This document shows, piece by piece, positions 8,161 to 17,713 of a stretch of DNA of 64,000 bases (position 1 is the stretch's first letter; the number at the start of each line of letters is the position of its first letter). Source of the DNA: Streptomyces sp. S465 (GTDB taxonomy: Bacteria > Actinomycetota > Actinomycetes > Streptomycetales > Streptomycetaceae); contig NZ_CP114036.1 in the NCBI RefSeq assembly GCF_026898115.1, forward strand, positions 7,744,001 through 7,808,000, in the 5' to 3' direction. The translations under genes were made by a program, and so were the position numbers. The notes beneath the pieces are model-generated. The model saw only the letters and a program-made list of their open reading frames with translations. It was not told where the DNA came from and ran no database searches.

Positions 8161-9948
8161 GTGGCAGCACCGAAGAAGGGCCGCAGGTCCTCAGGGTCAC
8201 AGGGCAGGCCAGGGCGCGCCTTGGCCGTCATCCTGATCGCCATCGTGGGCCTGACCGCGGGGATGTTCGCCTCCGGTCACACCACGCCGCGACTGGGTAT
8301 CGACCTCGCGGGCGGCACCAGCTTCACGCTGGAGGCCAAGAACCAACCGGGTAAGCCCAACGCGATCAACTCGGACAACATGAACACCGCCGTGAGCATC
8401 ATCGAGCGGCGGGTCAACGGTCTGGGCGTGTCCGAGGCCGAGGTCCAGACGCAGGGCGACAAGCACATCATCGTGAACATCCCCAAGGGGACGAACGCGA
8501 AGCAGGCCCGGCAGCAGGTCGGCACCACCGCCCAGCTCTACTTCCGGCCGGTGACGACGACCACCAGCGGCGAGAAGACCCCCGAGCCCAGCTCCACCCC
8601 CAGCCCGTCCAGCAGCGCCGGCGGCAAGGGCGACAACAAGAGCTCCGGCAAGGACGACAAGGCATCCGGCACACCGTCGGCGTCGTCCTCGGCGTCCTCT
8701 TCCGCCACCGCCAGCCCCCAGGGGCGGGCCCTCTCCGAGGGCCTGAAGGCCGATAAGGCGCCCAGCGACAGCCCCTCGCCGACGAAGACCCCGAAGGCCG
8801 ACGAGTCCACCAGCCCCTCGGACTCCACCAGCCAGGACGACCTGACCAAGCAGTTCCAGAACCTGGACTGCACCACCAAGGCGGGCCGCGCCGCGGCGGC
8901 CGAGAAGGCGGCCAACGCCAAGCCGACCGACTCCGTGCTGGCCTGTAGCGAGAAGGGCGACGCCAAGTTCATCCTGGCCCCCTCCGAGGTCGAGGGCACC
9001 GACGTGGACGACGCCTCGGCGGTCTTCGACAGCCAGAACGGGGCGGGCTGGATCGTCCAGCTCGACTTCAACGGCAAGGGCTCCAAGAAGTTCGCCAAGA
9101 CCACCGGTGAGCTCACCAGCAAGACCTCCCCGCAGAACCGCTTCGCGATCGTCCTGGACGGCGCGGTCGTCTCCGACCCCGAGGTCACCCAGGGCGCCAT
9201 CACCGGCGGCCGGGCCACCATCTCCGGCGGCTTCACCCAGCAGAGCGCCGAGAACCTGGCCAACGTGCTGTCCTACGGTGCGCTGCCGCTGTCCTTCGAC
9301 ATCGCCGACGAGACCACCGTCTCCGCCGCGCTCGGCGGTGAGCAGCTGGAGGCCGGTCTGATCGCCGGCGCCATCGGCCTCGCGCTCGTCGTGGTCTACC
9401 TGGTCGTCTACTACCGCGGCCTCGCCCTGGTGGCCATGGCCAGCCTCGGTGTCTCGGCGATCCTGACGTACACGATCATGGTGCTGCTCGGCCCGGGTAT
9501 CGGCTTCGCGCTGAACCTCCCGGCGGTCTGCGGTGCGATCGTGGCCATCGGTATCACCGCCGACTCGTTCATCGTCTACTTCGAACGGATCCGCGACGAG
9601 ATCCGGGAGGGCCGCTCGCTGCGCCCCGCCGTCGAGCGCGGCTGGCCGCGTGCCCGGCGCACCATCCTGGTGTCCGACTTCGTGTCGTTCCTGGCCGCCG
9701 CGGTGCTCTACATCGTCACCGTCGGCAAGGTGCAGGGCTTCGCCTTCACCCTGGGGCTGACCACGCTGCTCGACATCGCCGTGGTGTTCCTCTTCACCAA
9801 GCCGCTGATGACGATCCTCGCCCGCCGTCCGTTCTTCGGGAACGGCCACTCGTGGTCCGGTCTGGACCCCAAGCGCCTCGGGGTCAAGCCACCGCTGCGC
9901 CGTCGCCGTCCCGCCGCCCCCGGCCCCGCCGACACGAAGGAGGCGTGA
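8161..9948 (+). CDS. secD: Protein translocase subunit SecD
   Basis: RND-type membrane protein (595 aa) that works with SecF to pull exported chains across using the proton gradient. TM1 lies near residues 20-37 (ALAVILIAIVGLTAGMFA), then a large extracytoplasmic P1 region, then TM2-TM6 from LEAGLIAGAIGLALVVVYLVV onward with the conserved GITADSFIVYFERIRDE. About residues 130-233 form an inserted Ser/Thr/Pro/Lys-rich low-complexity segment. I chose the GTG at 8161 because GGGAGATACGAGAAG precedes it and MAAPKKGRR is a typical start; a longer frame begins at 8128. Confidence 0.95.
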   Translation: MAAPKKGRRSSGSQGRPGRALAVILIAIVGLTAGMFASGHTTPRLGIDLAGGTSFTLEAKNQPGKPNAINSDNMNTAVSIIERRVNGLGVSEAEVQTQGDKHIIVNIPKGTNAKQARQQVGTTAQLYFRPVTTTTSGEKTPEPSSTPSPSSSAGGKGDNKSSGKDDKASGTPSASSSASSSATASPQGRALSEGLKADKAPSDSPSPTKTPKADESTSPSDSTSQDDLTKQFQNLDCTTKAGRAAAAEKAANAKPTDSVLACSEKGDAKFILAPSEVEGTDVDDASAVFDSQNGAGWIVQLDFNGKGSKKFAKTTGELTSKTSPQNRFAIVLDGAVVSDPEVTQGAITGGRATISGGFTQQSAENLANVLSYGALPLSFDIADETTVSAALGGEQLEAGLIAGAIGLALVVVYLVVYYRGLALVAMASLGVSAILTYTIMVLLGPGIGFALNLPAVCGAIVAIGITADSFIVYFERIRDEIREGRSLRPAVERGWPRARRTILVSDFVSFLAAAVLYIVTVGKVQGFAFTLGLTTLLDIAVVFLFTKPLMTILARRPFFGNGHSWSGLDPKRLGVKPPLRRRRPAAPGPADTKEA

Positions 9949-9949
9949 G

Positions 9950-11074
9950 ATGTCGCGACTCGGCACTCTCGGCGCCAGGCTCTACCGAGGCGAGGTCGGC
10001 TACGACTTCGTCGGCAAGCGGAAGATCTGGTACGGCGTCTCGATACTGATCACCATCACGGCCATCGTGGGCCTGGCGGTGCGCGGCCTGAACATGGGCA
10101 TCGAGTTCTCCGGCGGCGCGGTCTTCACCACCCCCAACAACACCAAGGTCTCCGCCTCCGATCTGCGCCAGGCGGCCGAGAAGGCGGCCGGCGACCACAC
10201 CGTCGTGGTCCAGGAGCTGGGCCGCGGCGGCGTGCGGATCCAGATCAGCGAGCTGGACACCAAGGAGGCCCTGCCGGTCCAGGAGGAGCTCGCCAAGGAG
10301 CTGCACGTCACCACCAGCAAGATCGACACCCAGCTGGTCGGCCCGAGCTGGGGCGAGCAGATCGCCAGCAAGGCGTGGCAGGGTCTGGCGATCTTCATGG
10401 TGCTGGTCGTGATCTACCTCGCCATCGCCTTCGAATGGCGGATGGCGCTGGCCGCCCTGATCGCGCTGATCCACGACCTCACCATCACCGTCGGTGTCTA
10501 CGCGCTGGTCGGCTTCGAGGTCACCCCGGGCACGGTGATCGGTCTGCTGACGATCCTCGGCTACTCGCTCTACGACACCGTCGTGGTCTTCGACGGTCTC
10601 AAGGAAGCGTCGAAGGACATCACCAAGCAGACCCGCTTCACCTACAGCGAGGTCGCCAACCGCAGCCTCAACTCGACCCTGGTGCGGTCCATCAACACCA
10701 CGGTCGTGGCGCTGCTGCCGGTCGGCGCGCTGCTGTTCATCGGCGGCGGTGCGCTCGGCGCCGGCATGCTCAACGACATCTCGCTGGCGCTCTTCGTCGG
10801 CCTCGCCGCCGGTGCGTACTCCTCGATCTTCATCGCGACCCCGCTGGTCGCCGATCTGAAGGAGCGCGACCCGAAGATGAAGGCGCTGGCCAAGCGGGTG
10901 AAGGCCAAGCGCGCCGCCGCGGCCAAGGCCGAGACCACCGACCCGACGGCCGAGGAGGACGACGCGCGCGACCTGGAGGACGCCGCGGCGGCCCCCGCCG
11001 GGGTCGTCGGCCAGCGCCGCCAGCCCGCCTCCCGTAACCGGGGCCGCGGCCGGCCCTCGGGCAAGCGGCGCTGA
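9950..11074 (+). CDS. secF: Protein translocase subunit SecF
   Basis: Partner of SecD (374 aa). TM1 is near residues 25-41 (IWYGVSILITITAIVGL), followed by the FSGG-type periplasmic domain (MGIEFSGGAVF). Five further helices follow, with the conserved LGYSLYDTVVVFDGLKE region. The C-terminal 70 residues are a charged Lys/Ala/Glu then Arg-rich cytosolic tail. The ATG lies 1 bp after the secD stop with an AAGGAGG site inside the end of secD, so the pair is co-translated. Confidence 0.96.
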   Translation: MSRLGTLGARLYRGEVGYDFVGKRKIWYGVSILITITAIVGLAVRGLNMGIEFSGGAVFTTPNNTKVSASDLRQAAEKAAGDHTVVVQELGRGGVRIQISELDTKEALPVQEELAKELHVTTSKIDTQLVGPSWGEQIASKAWQGLAIFMVLVVIYLAIAFEWRMALAALIALIHDLTITVGVYALVGFEVTPGTVIGLLTILGYSLYDTVVVFDGLKEASKDITKQTRFTYSEVANRSLNSTLVRSINTTVVALLPVGALLFIGGGALGAGMLNDISLALFVGLAAGAYSSIFIATPLVADLKERDPKMKALAKRVKAKRAAAAKAETTDPTAEEDDARDLEDAAAAPAGVVGQRRQPASRNRGRGRPSGKRR

Positions 11075-11099
11075 GCGGGAAGGGCGAGGGGACACCCAG

Positions 11100-11702
11100 A
11101 TGACAGAGGCAGAGGTGACACAGACCCCGGCAGGCAGTCCGGACGGCTTCGGCGGCGGCGCCGCCGAGGAGCTGCGCGCGCTGCTGCTCAGCCGGATCCA
11201 GGACGTGCCGGACTACCCCGAGCCGGGCGTGATGTTCAAGGACATCACCCCGCTGCTCGCCGACGCCGCCGCCTTCGGCGCGCTGACCGAAGCGCTCGCC
11301 GAGCTGTGCGTCCGCCACCGGGCGGACAAGGTGGTGGGCCTGGAGGCGCGCGGCTTCATCCTCGCCGCCCCGGCCGCCGTCCGCGCCGGAATCGGCTTCG
11401 TACCGGTCCGCAAGGCCGGCAAGCTCCCCGGCGCCACGCTCGGCCAGGCGTACGAGCTGGAGTACGGCACCGCCGAGATCGAGATACACGCCGACGCGCT
11501 GGAGCCGGGTGACCGGGTGCTGGTGATCGACGACGTGCTGGCCACCGGCGGTACTGCCGAGGCCTCCCTCCAGCTCATCCGGCGGGCCGGCGCCCAGGTC
11601 GCCGGGGTCGCCGTGCTGCTGGAGCTCGGCTTCCTCGACGGCCGCGGCCGGCTGCTGGGCGCGCTCGACAGCGCCCCGCTGGAGGCCCTGATCACGGTCT
11701 GA
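11100..11702 (+). CDS. apt: Adenine phosphoribosyltransferase
   Basis: Type-I phosphoribosyltransferase (200 aa) that salvages adenine to AMP with PRPP. The PRPP loop is VLVIDDVLATGGTAEA. The substrate hood region PDYPEPGVMFKDITPLL and GLEARGFILAAPAA are standard APRT motifs. A 25-bp gap after secF containing GAGGGGA suggests one transcript. In this clade apt sits between secF and relA, linking purine salvage to (p)ppGpp metabolism by position. Confidence 0.96.
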   Translation: MTEAEVTQTPAGSPDGFGGGAAEELRALLLSRIQDVPDYPEPGVMFKDITPLLADAAAFGALTEALAELCVRHRADKVVGLEARGFILAAPAAVRAGIGFVPVRKAGKLPGATLGQAYELEYGTAEIEIHADALEPGDRVLVIDDVLATGGTAEASLQLIRRAGAQVAGVAVLLELGFLDGRGRLLGALDSAPLEALITV

Positions 11703-11740
11703 GCAGGATCCGGGCCCGCGCACCGGGCCGGGACGACCGC

Positions 11741-11781
11741 CGGAGGGCGGGGACGGCGCACCGCCGGGTCCCCGCCCTCCG
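11741..11781 (+). terminator. Terminator hairpin after apt
   Basis: Perfect 14-bp stem CGGAGGGCGGGGAC (11741-11754) / GTCCCCGCCCTCCG (11768-11781) about 40 bp after the apt stop. It separates the sec-apt unit from relA. Confidence 0.75.
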
Positions 11782-11899
11782 TCATGTCCGCTCATGCCCG
11801 CGTCCTGCCCCCGCTTCACGGTCGGGAGGCAAGCGGAGTGGCGGGATCGATACCATGGCAGCCCGACCTCCTGAGGTCCGGACCGCTTGAGGAGTGCCC

Positions 11900-14434
11900 T
11901 TGCCAGACGAGGCCCAGCCGCTCTCGCCCAAAGTCCGTCCGGGCGGAACCCCCTCCGCACAGCCGGACGCGCCCACCGCCGCCGAGCCGACGGCGGCCCC
12001 AGGCGTGTCCAACAACGGTGGCGGCGGCCCGGCCCGGCGCGGCCCCGAGCAGACGAACCCCAAGCCCGCTCCTGGCCGCGGCAGCGCCCTGCCCGCCACC
12101 ACGCCCCCCGCGCGCCCCGTGCAGAGCCCCGCCCCCCGCACCGGCTCGTCCAACCGCGTCCGGGCCCGCCTGGCGCGCCTGGGCGTCCAGCGCTCCAGCC
12201 CGTACAACCCGGTGCTGGAGCCGCTGCTGCGCATCGTGCGGGGCAACGACCCCAAGGCGGACGCCTCGACGCTGCGCCAGATCGAGCGCGCGTACCAGGT
12301 GGCCGAGCGCTGGCACCGCGGCCAGAAGCGCAAGAGCGGCGATCCGTACATCACCCACCCCCTCGCGGTGACCACGATCCTCGCCGAGCTGGGTATGGAT
12401 CCGGCCACCTTGATGGCCGGGCTGCTGCACGACACCGTCGAGGACACCGAGTACGGCCTGGACACCCTGCGCCGTGACTTCGGCGATCAGGTCGCCCTGC
12501 TCGTCGACGGCGTCACCAAGCTGGACAAGGTCAAGTTCGGCGAGGCGGCCCAGGCCGAGACCGTGCGCAAGATGGTCGTCGCCATGGCCCGGGACCCCCG
12601 GGTGCTGGTCATCAAGCTCGCCGACCGGCTGCACAACATGCGCACCATGCGCTATCTCAAGCGGGAGAAGCAGGAGAAGAAGGCCCGAGAGACCCTCGAG
12701 ATCTACGCCCCGCTCGCCCATCGCCTGGGCATGAACACGATCAAGTGGGAGCTGGAGGACCTCGCCTTCGCGATCCTCTACCCCAAGATGTACGACGAGA
12801 TCGTGCGGCTGGTCGCCGAGCGGGCCCCCAAGCGCGACGAGTACCTGGCCGTCGTCACCGACCAGGTGCAGAACGATCTGCGGGCGGCCCGGATCAAGGC
12901 GACCGTCACCGGCCGGCCGAAGCACTACTACTCCGTCTACCAGAAGATGATCGTGCGCGGCCGGGACTTCGCCGAGATCTACGACCTGGTGGGCATCCGG
13001 GTGCTCGTCGACACCGTCCGCGACTGCTACGCGGCGCTCGGGACCATCCACGCGCGGTGGAACCCGGTGCCGGGGCGGTTCAAGGACTACATCGCGATGC
13101 CCAAGTTCAACATGTACCAGTCGCTGCACACGACGGTCATCGGACCCAGCGGCAAACCGGTCGAGCTCCAGATCCGCACCTTCGACATGCACCGCCGCGC
13201 CGAATACGGCATCGCCGCGCACTGGAAGTACAAGCAGGAGGCGGTGGCCGGTGCCTCCAAGGTGCGCACCGATGTGCCCCGCCGGGCCGGCAAGGACGAC
13301 GCCATCAACGACATGGCGTGGCTGCGGCAGCTGCTGGACTGGCAGAAGGAGACCGAGGACCCGGGCGAGTTCCTGGAGTCCCTGCGCTTCGACCTGTCCC
13401 GGAACGAGGTCTTCGTCTTCACCCCCAAGGGCGATGTCATAGCGCTGCCGGCCGGGGCCACCCCGGTCGACTTCGCCTACGCCGTGCACACCGAGGTCGG
13501 CCACCGCACCATAGGCGCCCGGGTCAACGGGCGGCTGGTGCCGCTGGAGTCCACCCTCGACAACGGCGACCTGGTGGAGGTCTTCACCTCCAAGGCGGCG
13601 GGCGCCGGGCCCTCCCGCGACTGGCTGGGCTTCGTCAAGTCGCCGCGCGCCCGTAACAAGATCCGCGCCTGGTTCTCCAAGGAGCGCCGCGACGAGGCCA
13701 TCGAACAGGGCAAGGACGCGATCGTCCGGGCGATGCGCAAGCAGAACCTGCCCATCCAGCGCATCCTGACCGGGGACTCGCTGGTCACCCTCGCCCATGA
13801 GATGCGCTACCCGGACATCTCCGCGCTCTACGCGGCCATCGGCGAGGGCCATGTCTCCGCGCAGAACGTGGTGCAGAAGCTGGTCCAGGCGCTCGGCGGC
13901 GAGGAGGCGGCCAACGAGGACATCGCCGAGACCGCCCCGCCCATCCGCAGCCGCGCCAAGCGCCGCTCCAGCGCCGATCCGGGCGTCGTGGTCAAGGGCG
14001 TGGAGGACGTGTGGGTCAAGCTGGCCCGCTGCTGCACGCCGGTCCCCGGCGACCCCATCATCGGCTTCGTCACCCGCGGCAGCGGCGTCTCCGTGCACCG
14101 CGCCGACTGCGTCAACGTGGACTCGCTCTCCCAGCAGCCCGAGCGCATCCTCGAGGTCGAATGGGCGCCCACCCAGTCGTCCGTCTTCCTGGTCGCCATC
14201 CAGGTCGAGGCGCTGGACCGGTCCCGGCTGCTGTCGGACGTCACCCGGGTGCTGTCCGACCAGCACGTCAACATCCTCTCCGCGGCCGTGCAGACCTCCC
14301 GCGACCGGGTCGCCACCTCGCGCTTCACCTTCGAGATGGGCGACCCCAAGCACCTGGGCCACGTCCTGAAGGCCGTGCGCGGCGTCGAGGGCGTCTACGA
14401 CGTCTACCGGGTCACCTCGGCCCGCGCCCGCTGA
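11900..14434 (+). CDS. relA: Bifunctional (p)ppGpp synthetase/hydrolase RelA/SpoT
   Basis: Long RelA-SpoT homologue (844 aa) controlling the stringent response. After a 100-residue Pro/Ala-rich N-terminus comes the HD hydrolase domain (HDTVEDTEYG, the HDxxED metal motif). Then come the synthetase domain (KHYYSVYQKMIVRGRDFAEIYDLVGIRV; G-loop YQSLHTTVIGP), a TGS domain (VFVFTPKGDVIALPAGATPV), a zinc-finger-like segment with CC and C (ARCCTPVPGDPIIGFVTRGSG) and a C-terminal ACT domain. I chose TTG at 11900 because GAGGAG lies 5 bp upstream; the GTG at 11894 would overlap that site. Both hydrolase and synthetase motifs look intact. Confidence 0.96.
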   Translation: MPDEAQPLSPKVRPGGTPSAQPDAPTAAEPTAAPGVSNNGGGGPARRGPEQTNPKPAPGRGSALPATTPPARPVQSPAPRTGSSNRVRARLARLGVQRSSPYNPVLEPLLRIVRGNDPKADASTLRQIERAYQVAERWHRGQKRKSGDPYITHPLAVTTILAELGMDPATLMAGLLHDTVEDTEYGLDTLRRDFGDQVALLVDGVTKLDKVKFGEAAQAETVRKMVVAMARDPRVLVIKLADRLHNMRTMRYLKREKQEKKARETLEIYAPLAHRLGMNTIKWELEDLAFAILYPKMYDEIVRLVAERAPKRDEYLAVVTDQVQNDLRAARIKATVTGRPKHYYSVYQKMIVRGRDFAEIYDLVGIRVLVDTVRDCYAALGTIHARWNPVPGRFKDYIAMPKFNMYQSLHTTVIGPSGKPVELQIRTFDMHRRAEYGIAAHWKYKQEAVAGASKVRTDVPRRAGKDDAINDMAWLRQLLDWQKETEDPGEFLESLRFDLSRNEVFVFTPKGDVIALPAGATPVDFAYAVHTEVGHRTIGARVNGRLVPLESTLDNGDLVEVFTSKAAGAGPSRDWLGFVKSPRARNKIRAWFSKERRDEAIEQGKDAIVRAMRKQNLPIQRILTGDSLVTLAHEMRYPDISALYAAIGEGHVSAQNVVQKLVQALGGEEAANEDIAETAPPIRSRAKRRSSADPGVVVKGVEDVWVKLARCCTPVPGDPIIGFVTRGSGVSVHRADCVNVDSLSQQPERILEVEWAPTQSSVFLVAIQVEALDRSRLLSDVTRVLSDQHVNILSAAVQTSRDRVATSRFTFEMGDPKHLGHVLKAVRGVEGVYDVYRVTSARAR

Positions 14435-14469
14435 GCCTCGGCCCGCGGCCCGCTGAGCGCGCGTACGAC

Positions 14470-14502
14470 GGCGGCCCCCGACGCCTCGCGCCGGGGGCCG
14501 CC
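14470..14502. terminator. Bidirectional terminator between relA and the DUF349 gene
   Basis: Stem GGCGGCCCCCG (14470-14480) / CGGGGGCCGCC (14492-14502) between convergent genes. Confidence 0.7.
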
Positions 14503-14529
14503 GCCGTATCCCATGTCGGCCGGGTGGGG

Positions 14530-15759
14530 TCAGCCGCCGAACTCCTGGAGCCCCTTCAGCGCCTGGTCCAGCAGCGCCTGGCGGCCCTCGAGCTCCTTGG
14601 AGAGCTTGTCGGCCTTCGCGTTGTTCCCCGCCGCGCGGGCCGCGTCGATCTGGGCGCGGAGCTTGTCGACGGCGTCCTGGAGCTGGCCGGTGAGCCCCTC
14701 GGCGCGGGCCCGCGCCTCCGGGTTGGTCCGCCGCCACTCCGCTTCCTCGGCGTCCTGGATGGCGCGCTCCACCGCGTGCATCCGGCCCTCGATCCGGGCG
14801 CGGGCGTCCCTCGGCACATGGCCGATGGCCTCCCACCGCTCGTTGACCGACCGGAAGGCCGCGCGGGCCGCCTTCAGGTCCGAGATCGGCAGCAGCTTCT
14901 CGGCCTCGACGACGAGCTCCTCCTTACGGGTGAGGTTCTCCCGCTGCTCGGCGTCGCGCTCCGCGAAGACCTCGCTGCGCGCCTGGAAGAAGATGTCCTG
15001 CGCACCGCGGAAGCGGTTCCACAGGTCCTCCTCGGCCTCGCGCTGCGCCCGGCCCGCGGCCTTCCAGTCCGTCATCAGCTCCCGGTACCGGGCCGCGGTC
15101 GGACCCCAGTCGGTGGAGCCGGAGAGCGCCTCGGCCTCGGCGACCAGCTTCTCCTTGGTCTGACGGGCCTCCTCGCGCTGGGCGTCCAGCGCCGCGAAAT
15201 GCGCCTTGCGCCGCTTGGAGAACGCCGAGCGGGCGTGCGAGAAGCGGTGCCACAGCTCGTCGTCGGTCTTGCGGTCCAGGCGGGGCAGCCCCTTCCAGGT
15301 GTCCACCAGGGCACGCAGCCGCTCCCCGGCCGCCCGCCACTGCTCGCTGGCGGCCAGCTGCTCGGCCTCGGCGACCAGCTCCTCCTTGGCCCTGCGGGCC
15401 TCGTCGGCCTGGACCGCCTTGGCCGCCTTGCGCTGCTCGCGGCGGACCTCGACCTGCTCGGCGAGCTTGTCGAGCCGCTCCCTGAGCGCGCCCAGATCGC
15501 CCACCGCGTGGTGCTCGTCGACCTGGTGCCGGATGTGATCGATGGCCGTCGTCGCGTCCTTGGCCGACAGGTCGGTGGTCTTGACCCGGCGCTCGAGGAG
15601 GTCGATCTCGACGACCAGACCGTCGTACTTGCGCTCGAAGTAGGCGAGGGCCTCTTCCGGCGATCCCGCCTGCCACGACCCGACGACCCGCTCACCGTCG
15701 GCCGTACGCACGTACACGGTCCCCGCCTCGTCGACGCGGCCCCAAGGCTCGCTGCTCAC
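14530..15759 (-). CDS. DUF349 domain-containing protein
   Basis: A 409-aa, almost wholly helical, charged protein made of repeated DUF349 units. Tandem blocks of the pattern W..A..R...L...WK..GR..R..E..LW.RF..A...FF..R appear four to five times (for example TDWKAAGRAQREAEEDLWNR). The N-terminus has a small beta-rich domain (EPWGRVDEAGTVYVRTADGERVVGSW). The function is unknown; the repeats suggest a coiled scaffold. The GTG at 15759-15757 is chosen because GGAGG lies 4-5 bases upstream; a longer frame would add 16 unconvincing residues. It is convergent with relA. Confidence 0.85.
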   Translation of the reverse strand: MSSEPWGRVDEAGTVYVRTADGERVVGSWQAGSPEEALAYFERKYDGLVVEIDLLERRVKTTDLSAKDATTAIDHIRHQVDEHHAVGDLGALRERLDKLAEQVEVRREQRKAAKAVQADEARRAKEELVAEAEQLAASEQWRAAGERLRALVDTWKGLPRLDRKTDDELWHRFSHARSAFSKRRKAHFAALDAQREEARQTKEKLVAEAEALSGSTDWGPTAARYRELMTDWKAAGRAQREAEEDLWNRFRGAQDIFFQARSEVFAERDAEQRENLTRKEELVVEAEKLLPISDLKAARAAFRSVNERWEAIGHVPRDARARIEGRMHAVERAIQDAEEAEWRRTNPEARARAEGLTGQLQDAVDKLRAQIDAARAAGNNAKADKLSKELEGRQALLDQALKGLQEFGG

Positions 15760-15967
15760 AGCGCCTCCTCCACATGATGCCGGGGCGGGCGCGCGGCCCG
15801 TGGGCATCGTCCACAGTTTCTTCCGGCCGGGATACGCCCGGCCGGTCTCACAGCAGGATGGCGGCCACCAGGGGCAGGCACCCTACACAACGCCAACATA
15901 GGCGACCGGTGCCCCGGCTGTCCGTATCCTGCGCGACCGAAATTTCGCAGTACGCACGTCAGCCACC

Positions 15968-16831
15968 TCAGGACTTGGTGACCGTCGCCTTGTTGATCAC
16001 CACGCTGGCGTTCGGGGCGGTGTTCATCGTCTGGTCCGCGGGAGCCGCCCCGGCGTCGGCGATCTTCTTCAGGACCTTCATACCGGCCTTGTCCACGGTG
16101 CCGAAGGGCGTGTAGTCCGCCGGGAGCTCGCTGTCCTGGTAGACCAGGAAGAACTGGCTGCCGCCGGTGTTCCGGCCCTGCTTGGTCTGGGGGTTGTACT
16201 GGTTGGCCATCGCGACCGTGCCGGCCGGGTACTTGCCGCCCTTGAGCGAGGAGTCCTTCAGGTTCTCGTCCGGGATGGTGTAGCCGGGGCCGCCCGCGCC
16301 GGTGCCCTGCGGATCACCGCACTGGAGCACATAGATCCCCGAATTCACCAGGCGGTGGCACTTGGTGTGGTCGAAGAAGCCCTTGCCCGCCAGGAAGTCG
16401 AAGGAGTTGACCGTGTGCGGCGCCTTGCCGGCGTCCATGGCGATGGAGATGTCGCCACAGGTCGTCTCCAGCTTCATCGTGTAGGAGGCCGACTTGTCGA
16501 TCGTGATCGACGGCTCCTTCTTCCACGACAGCTTCTTCGGCTTCTGGTCCGCGACCTTCTTCGCCTCCTTGGCGCACGGGTCCGGAGCCTTGCTGGTGGC
16601 GGCGGCCGAGGGGGTGCTGGACGCGGCGGCGTCGTCCTTCTTGTCCTTGTCGTTCCCGGACAGGGCGCCGGTGGCCGCCACGGCGCCGCCTCCGGCCAGG
16701 ACCACGGCCAGTACGGAGGCGATCACCACATTGCGCTGGCGCGCTTTGCGCCGGGCGGTTTCGCGTCGCTGCTGCTGCCGAAGGTACTTCTCCCGGGCGA
16801 GTTGCCGCCGCCGCTGCTCGTTACTGACCAC
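15968..16831 (-). CDS. Membrane-anchored peptidyl-prolyl cis-trans isomerase (cyclophilin type)
   Basis: A 287-aa cyclophilin. A short basic cytoplasmic N-terminus (QRRRQLAREKYLRQQ) and one transmembrane helix (NVVIASVLAVVLAGGGAVAATGAL, about residues 35-58) precede a Ser/Lys-rich linker. The catalytic domain runs from about residue 115, with NSFDFLAGKGFFDHTKCHRLV and GNTGGSQFFLVYQD (the FFxF-type core). It probably folds proteins on the outside of the membrane. The GTG start at 16831 has GGAG upstream. The 208-bp gap before the DUF349 gene shows no gene. It diverges from the metallo-hydrolase gene; the 152-bp interval must hold both promoters. Confidence 0.9.
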   Translation of the reverse strand: MVSNEQRRRQLAREKYLRQQQRRETARRKARQRNVVIASVLAVVLAGGGAVAATGALSGNDKDKKDDAAASSTPSAAATSKAPDPCAKEAKKVADQKPKKLSWKKEPSITIDKSASYTMKLETTCGDISIAMDAGKAPHTVNSFDFLAGKGFFDHTKCHRLVNSGIYVLQCGDPQGTGAGGPGYTIPDENLKDSSLKGGKYPAGTVAMANQYNPQTKQGRNTGGSQFFLVYQDSELPADYTPFGTVDKAGMKVLKKIADAGAAPADQTMNTAPNASVVINKATVTKS

Positions 16832-16930
16832 CGGGTCGTCTCCTCATGGCGTGTGCCGTCGGTGTCCTGCTGTTGTGTATGAGGGTTCGGGCGTACCGTA
16901 TACGGGTTCGCTGTGGCGGGGGCGCCGCCG

Positions 16931-16936
16931 GTAGGC
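16931..16936 (+). promoter_or_regulatory. Candidate -10 (TAGGCT) for the metallo-hydrolase/hisS unit
   Basis: A TAGGCT hexamer lies about 47 bp before the GTG at 16984, within the divergent interval. No convincing -35 is seen. Confidence 0.3.
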
Positions 16937-16983
16937 TCTGGTGCTGCCGACAAACCTCCGCCGGACGACTTTTAAGGACGATC

Positions 16984-17700
16984 GTGCTCATTGCCGGGTT
17001 CCCCGCCGGGGCCTGGGGGACCAACTGCTATCTGGTCGCCCCCGCCGCCGGTGAGGAGTGCGTGATCATCGACCCGGGCCATCAGGCGGCCCAAGGCGTC
17101 GAGGAGGCGGTCGCCAAGCATCGGCTCAAGCCCGTCGCCGTCGTCCTCACCCACGGCCACATCGACCATGTCGCCTCGGTCGTCCCGGTCTGCGGCGCGC
17201 ATGACGTACCGGCCTGGATCCACCCGTCCGACCGCTTCATGATGAGCGACCCCGAGAAGGCCCTCGGGCGCTCCATCGGCTTGCCGCTGATGGGCGAGCT
17301 CACCGTGGGCGAGCCGGACGACGTCAAGGAGCTGGCCGACGGCGCCGAGTTGAAGCTGGCCGGTCTCGAGTTCTCCGTCGCGCACGCCCCGGGCCATACC
17401 AAGGGGTCGGTGACGTTCCGGATGCCCGAGCAGGCGGACATCCCGTCCGTCTTCTTCTCGGGCGATCTGCTCTTCGCCGGCTCCATCGGACGCACCGACC
17501 TGCCCGGCGGCGACCACGCCGAGATACTCGAGTCGCTGGCCCGTGTGGTCCTGCCGCTCGACGACTCGACCGTGGTGCTGTCCGGCCATGGCCCCCAGAC
17601 CAGCATCGGCCGTGAGCGTGCCGCCAACCCGTATCTGCGCGAGGTGGCCGCCGGCCTGGGAGACGGCGCACAGCGCCCGGCTCCGCGACGAGGAATGTGA
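16984..17700 (+). CDS. Metallo-beta-lactamase-fold hydrolase (glyoxalase II-like)
   Basis: A 238-aa MBL-fold hydrolase with the metal motif THGHIDHV, further ligands HAPGHTKGS and FSGDLLF, and a C-terminal SGHGPQTSIGRE. The arrangement matches the small glyoxalase-II/YcbL group that hydrolyses thioesters such as lactoyl-thiol conjugates; the true substrate is unknown. The GTG at 16984 follows AAGGACGA. A frame open from 16846 is rejected because it has no RBS and adds a non-conserved leader. It lies 13 bp before hisS and is probably co-transcribed. Confidence 0.88.
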   Translation: MLIAGFPAGAWGTNCYLVAPAAGEECVIIDPGHQAAQGVEEAVAKHRLKPVAVVLTHGHIDHVASVVPVCGAHDVPAWIHPSDRFMMSDPEKALGRSIGLPLMGELTVGEPDDVKELADGAELKLAGLEFSVAHAPGHTKGSVTFRMPEQADIPSVFFSGDLLFAGSIGRTDLPGGDHAEILESLARVVLPLDDSTVVLSGHGPQTSIGRERAANPYLREVAAGLGDGAQRPAPRRGM

Positions 17701-17713
17701 CGAGAGACTTCCG

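Noticed and set aside
11816..14836. A 1006-codon minus-strand frame opposite relA
   Set aside because: It is a shadow of relA with no recognisable motif and no ribosome binding site.
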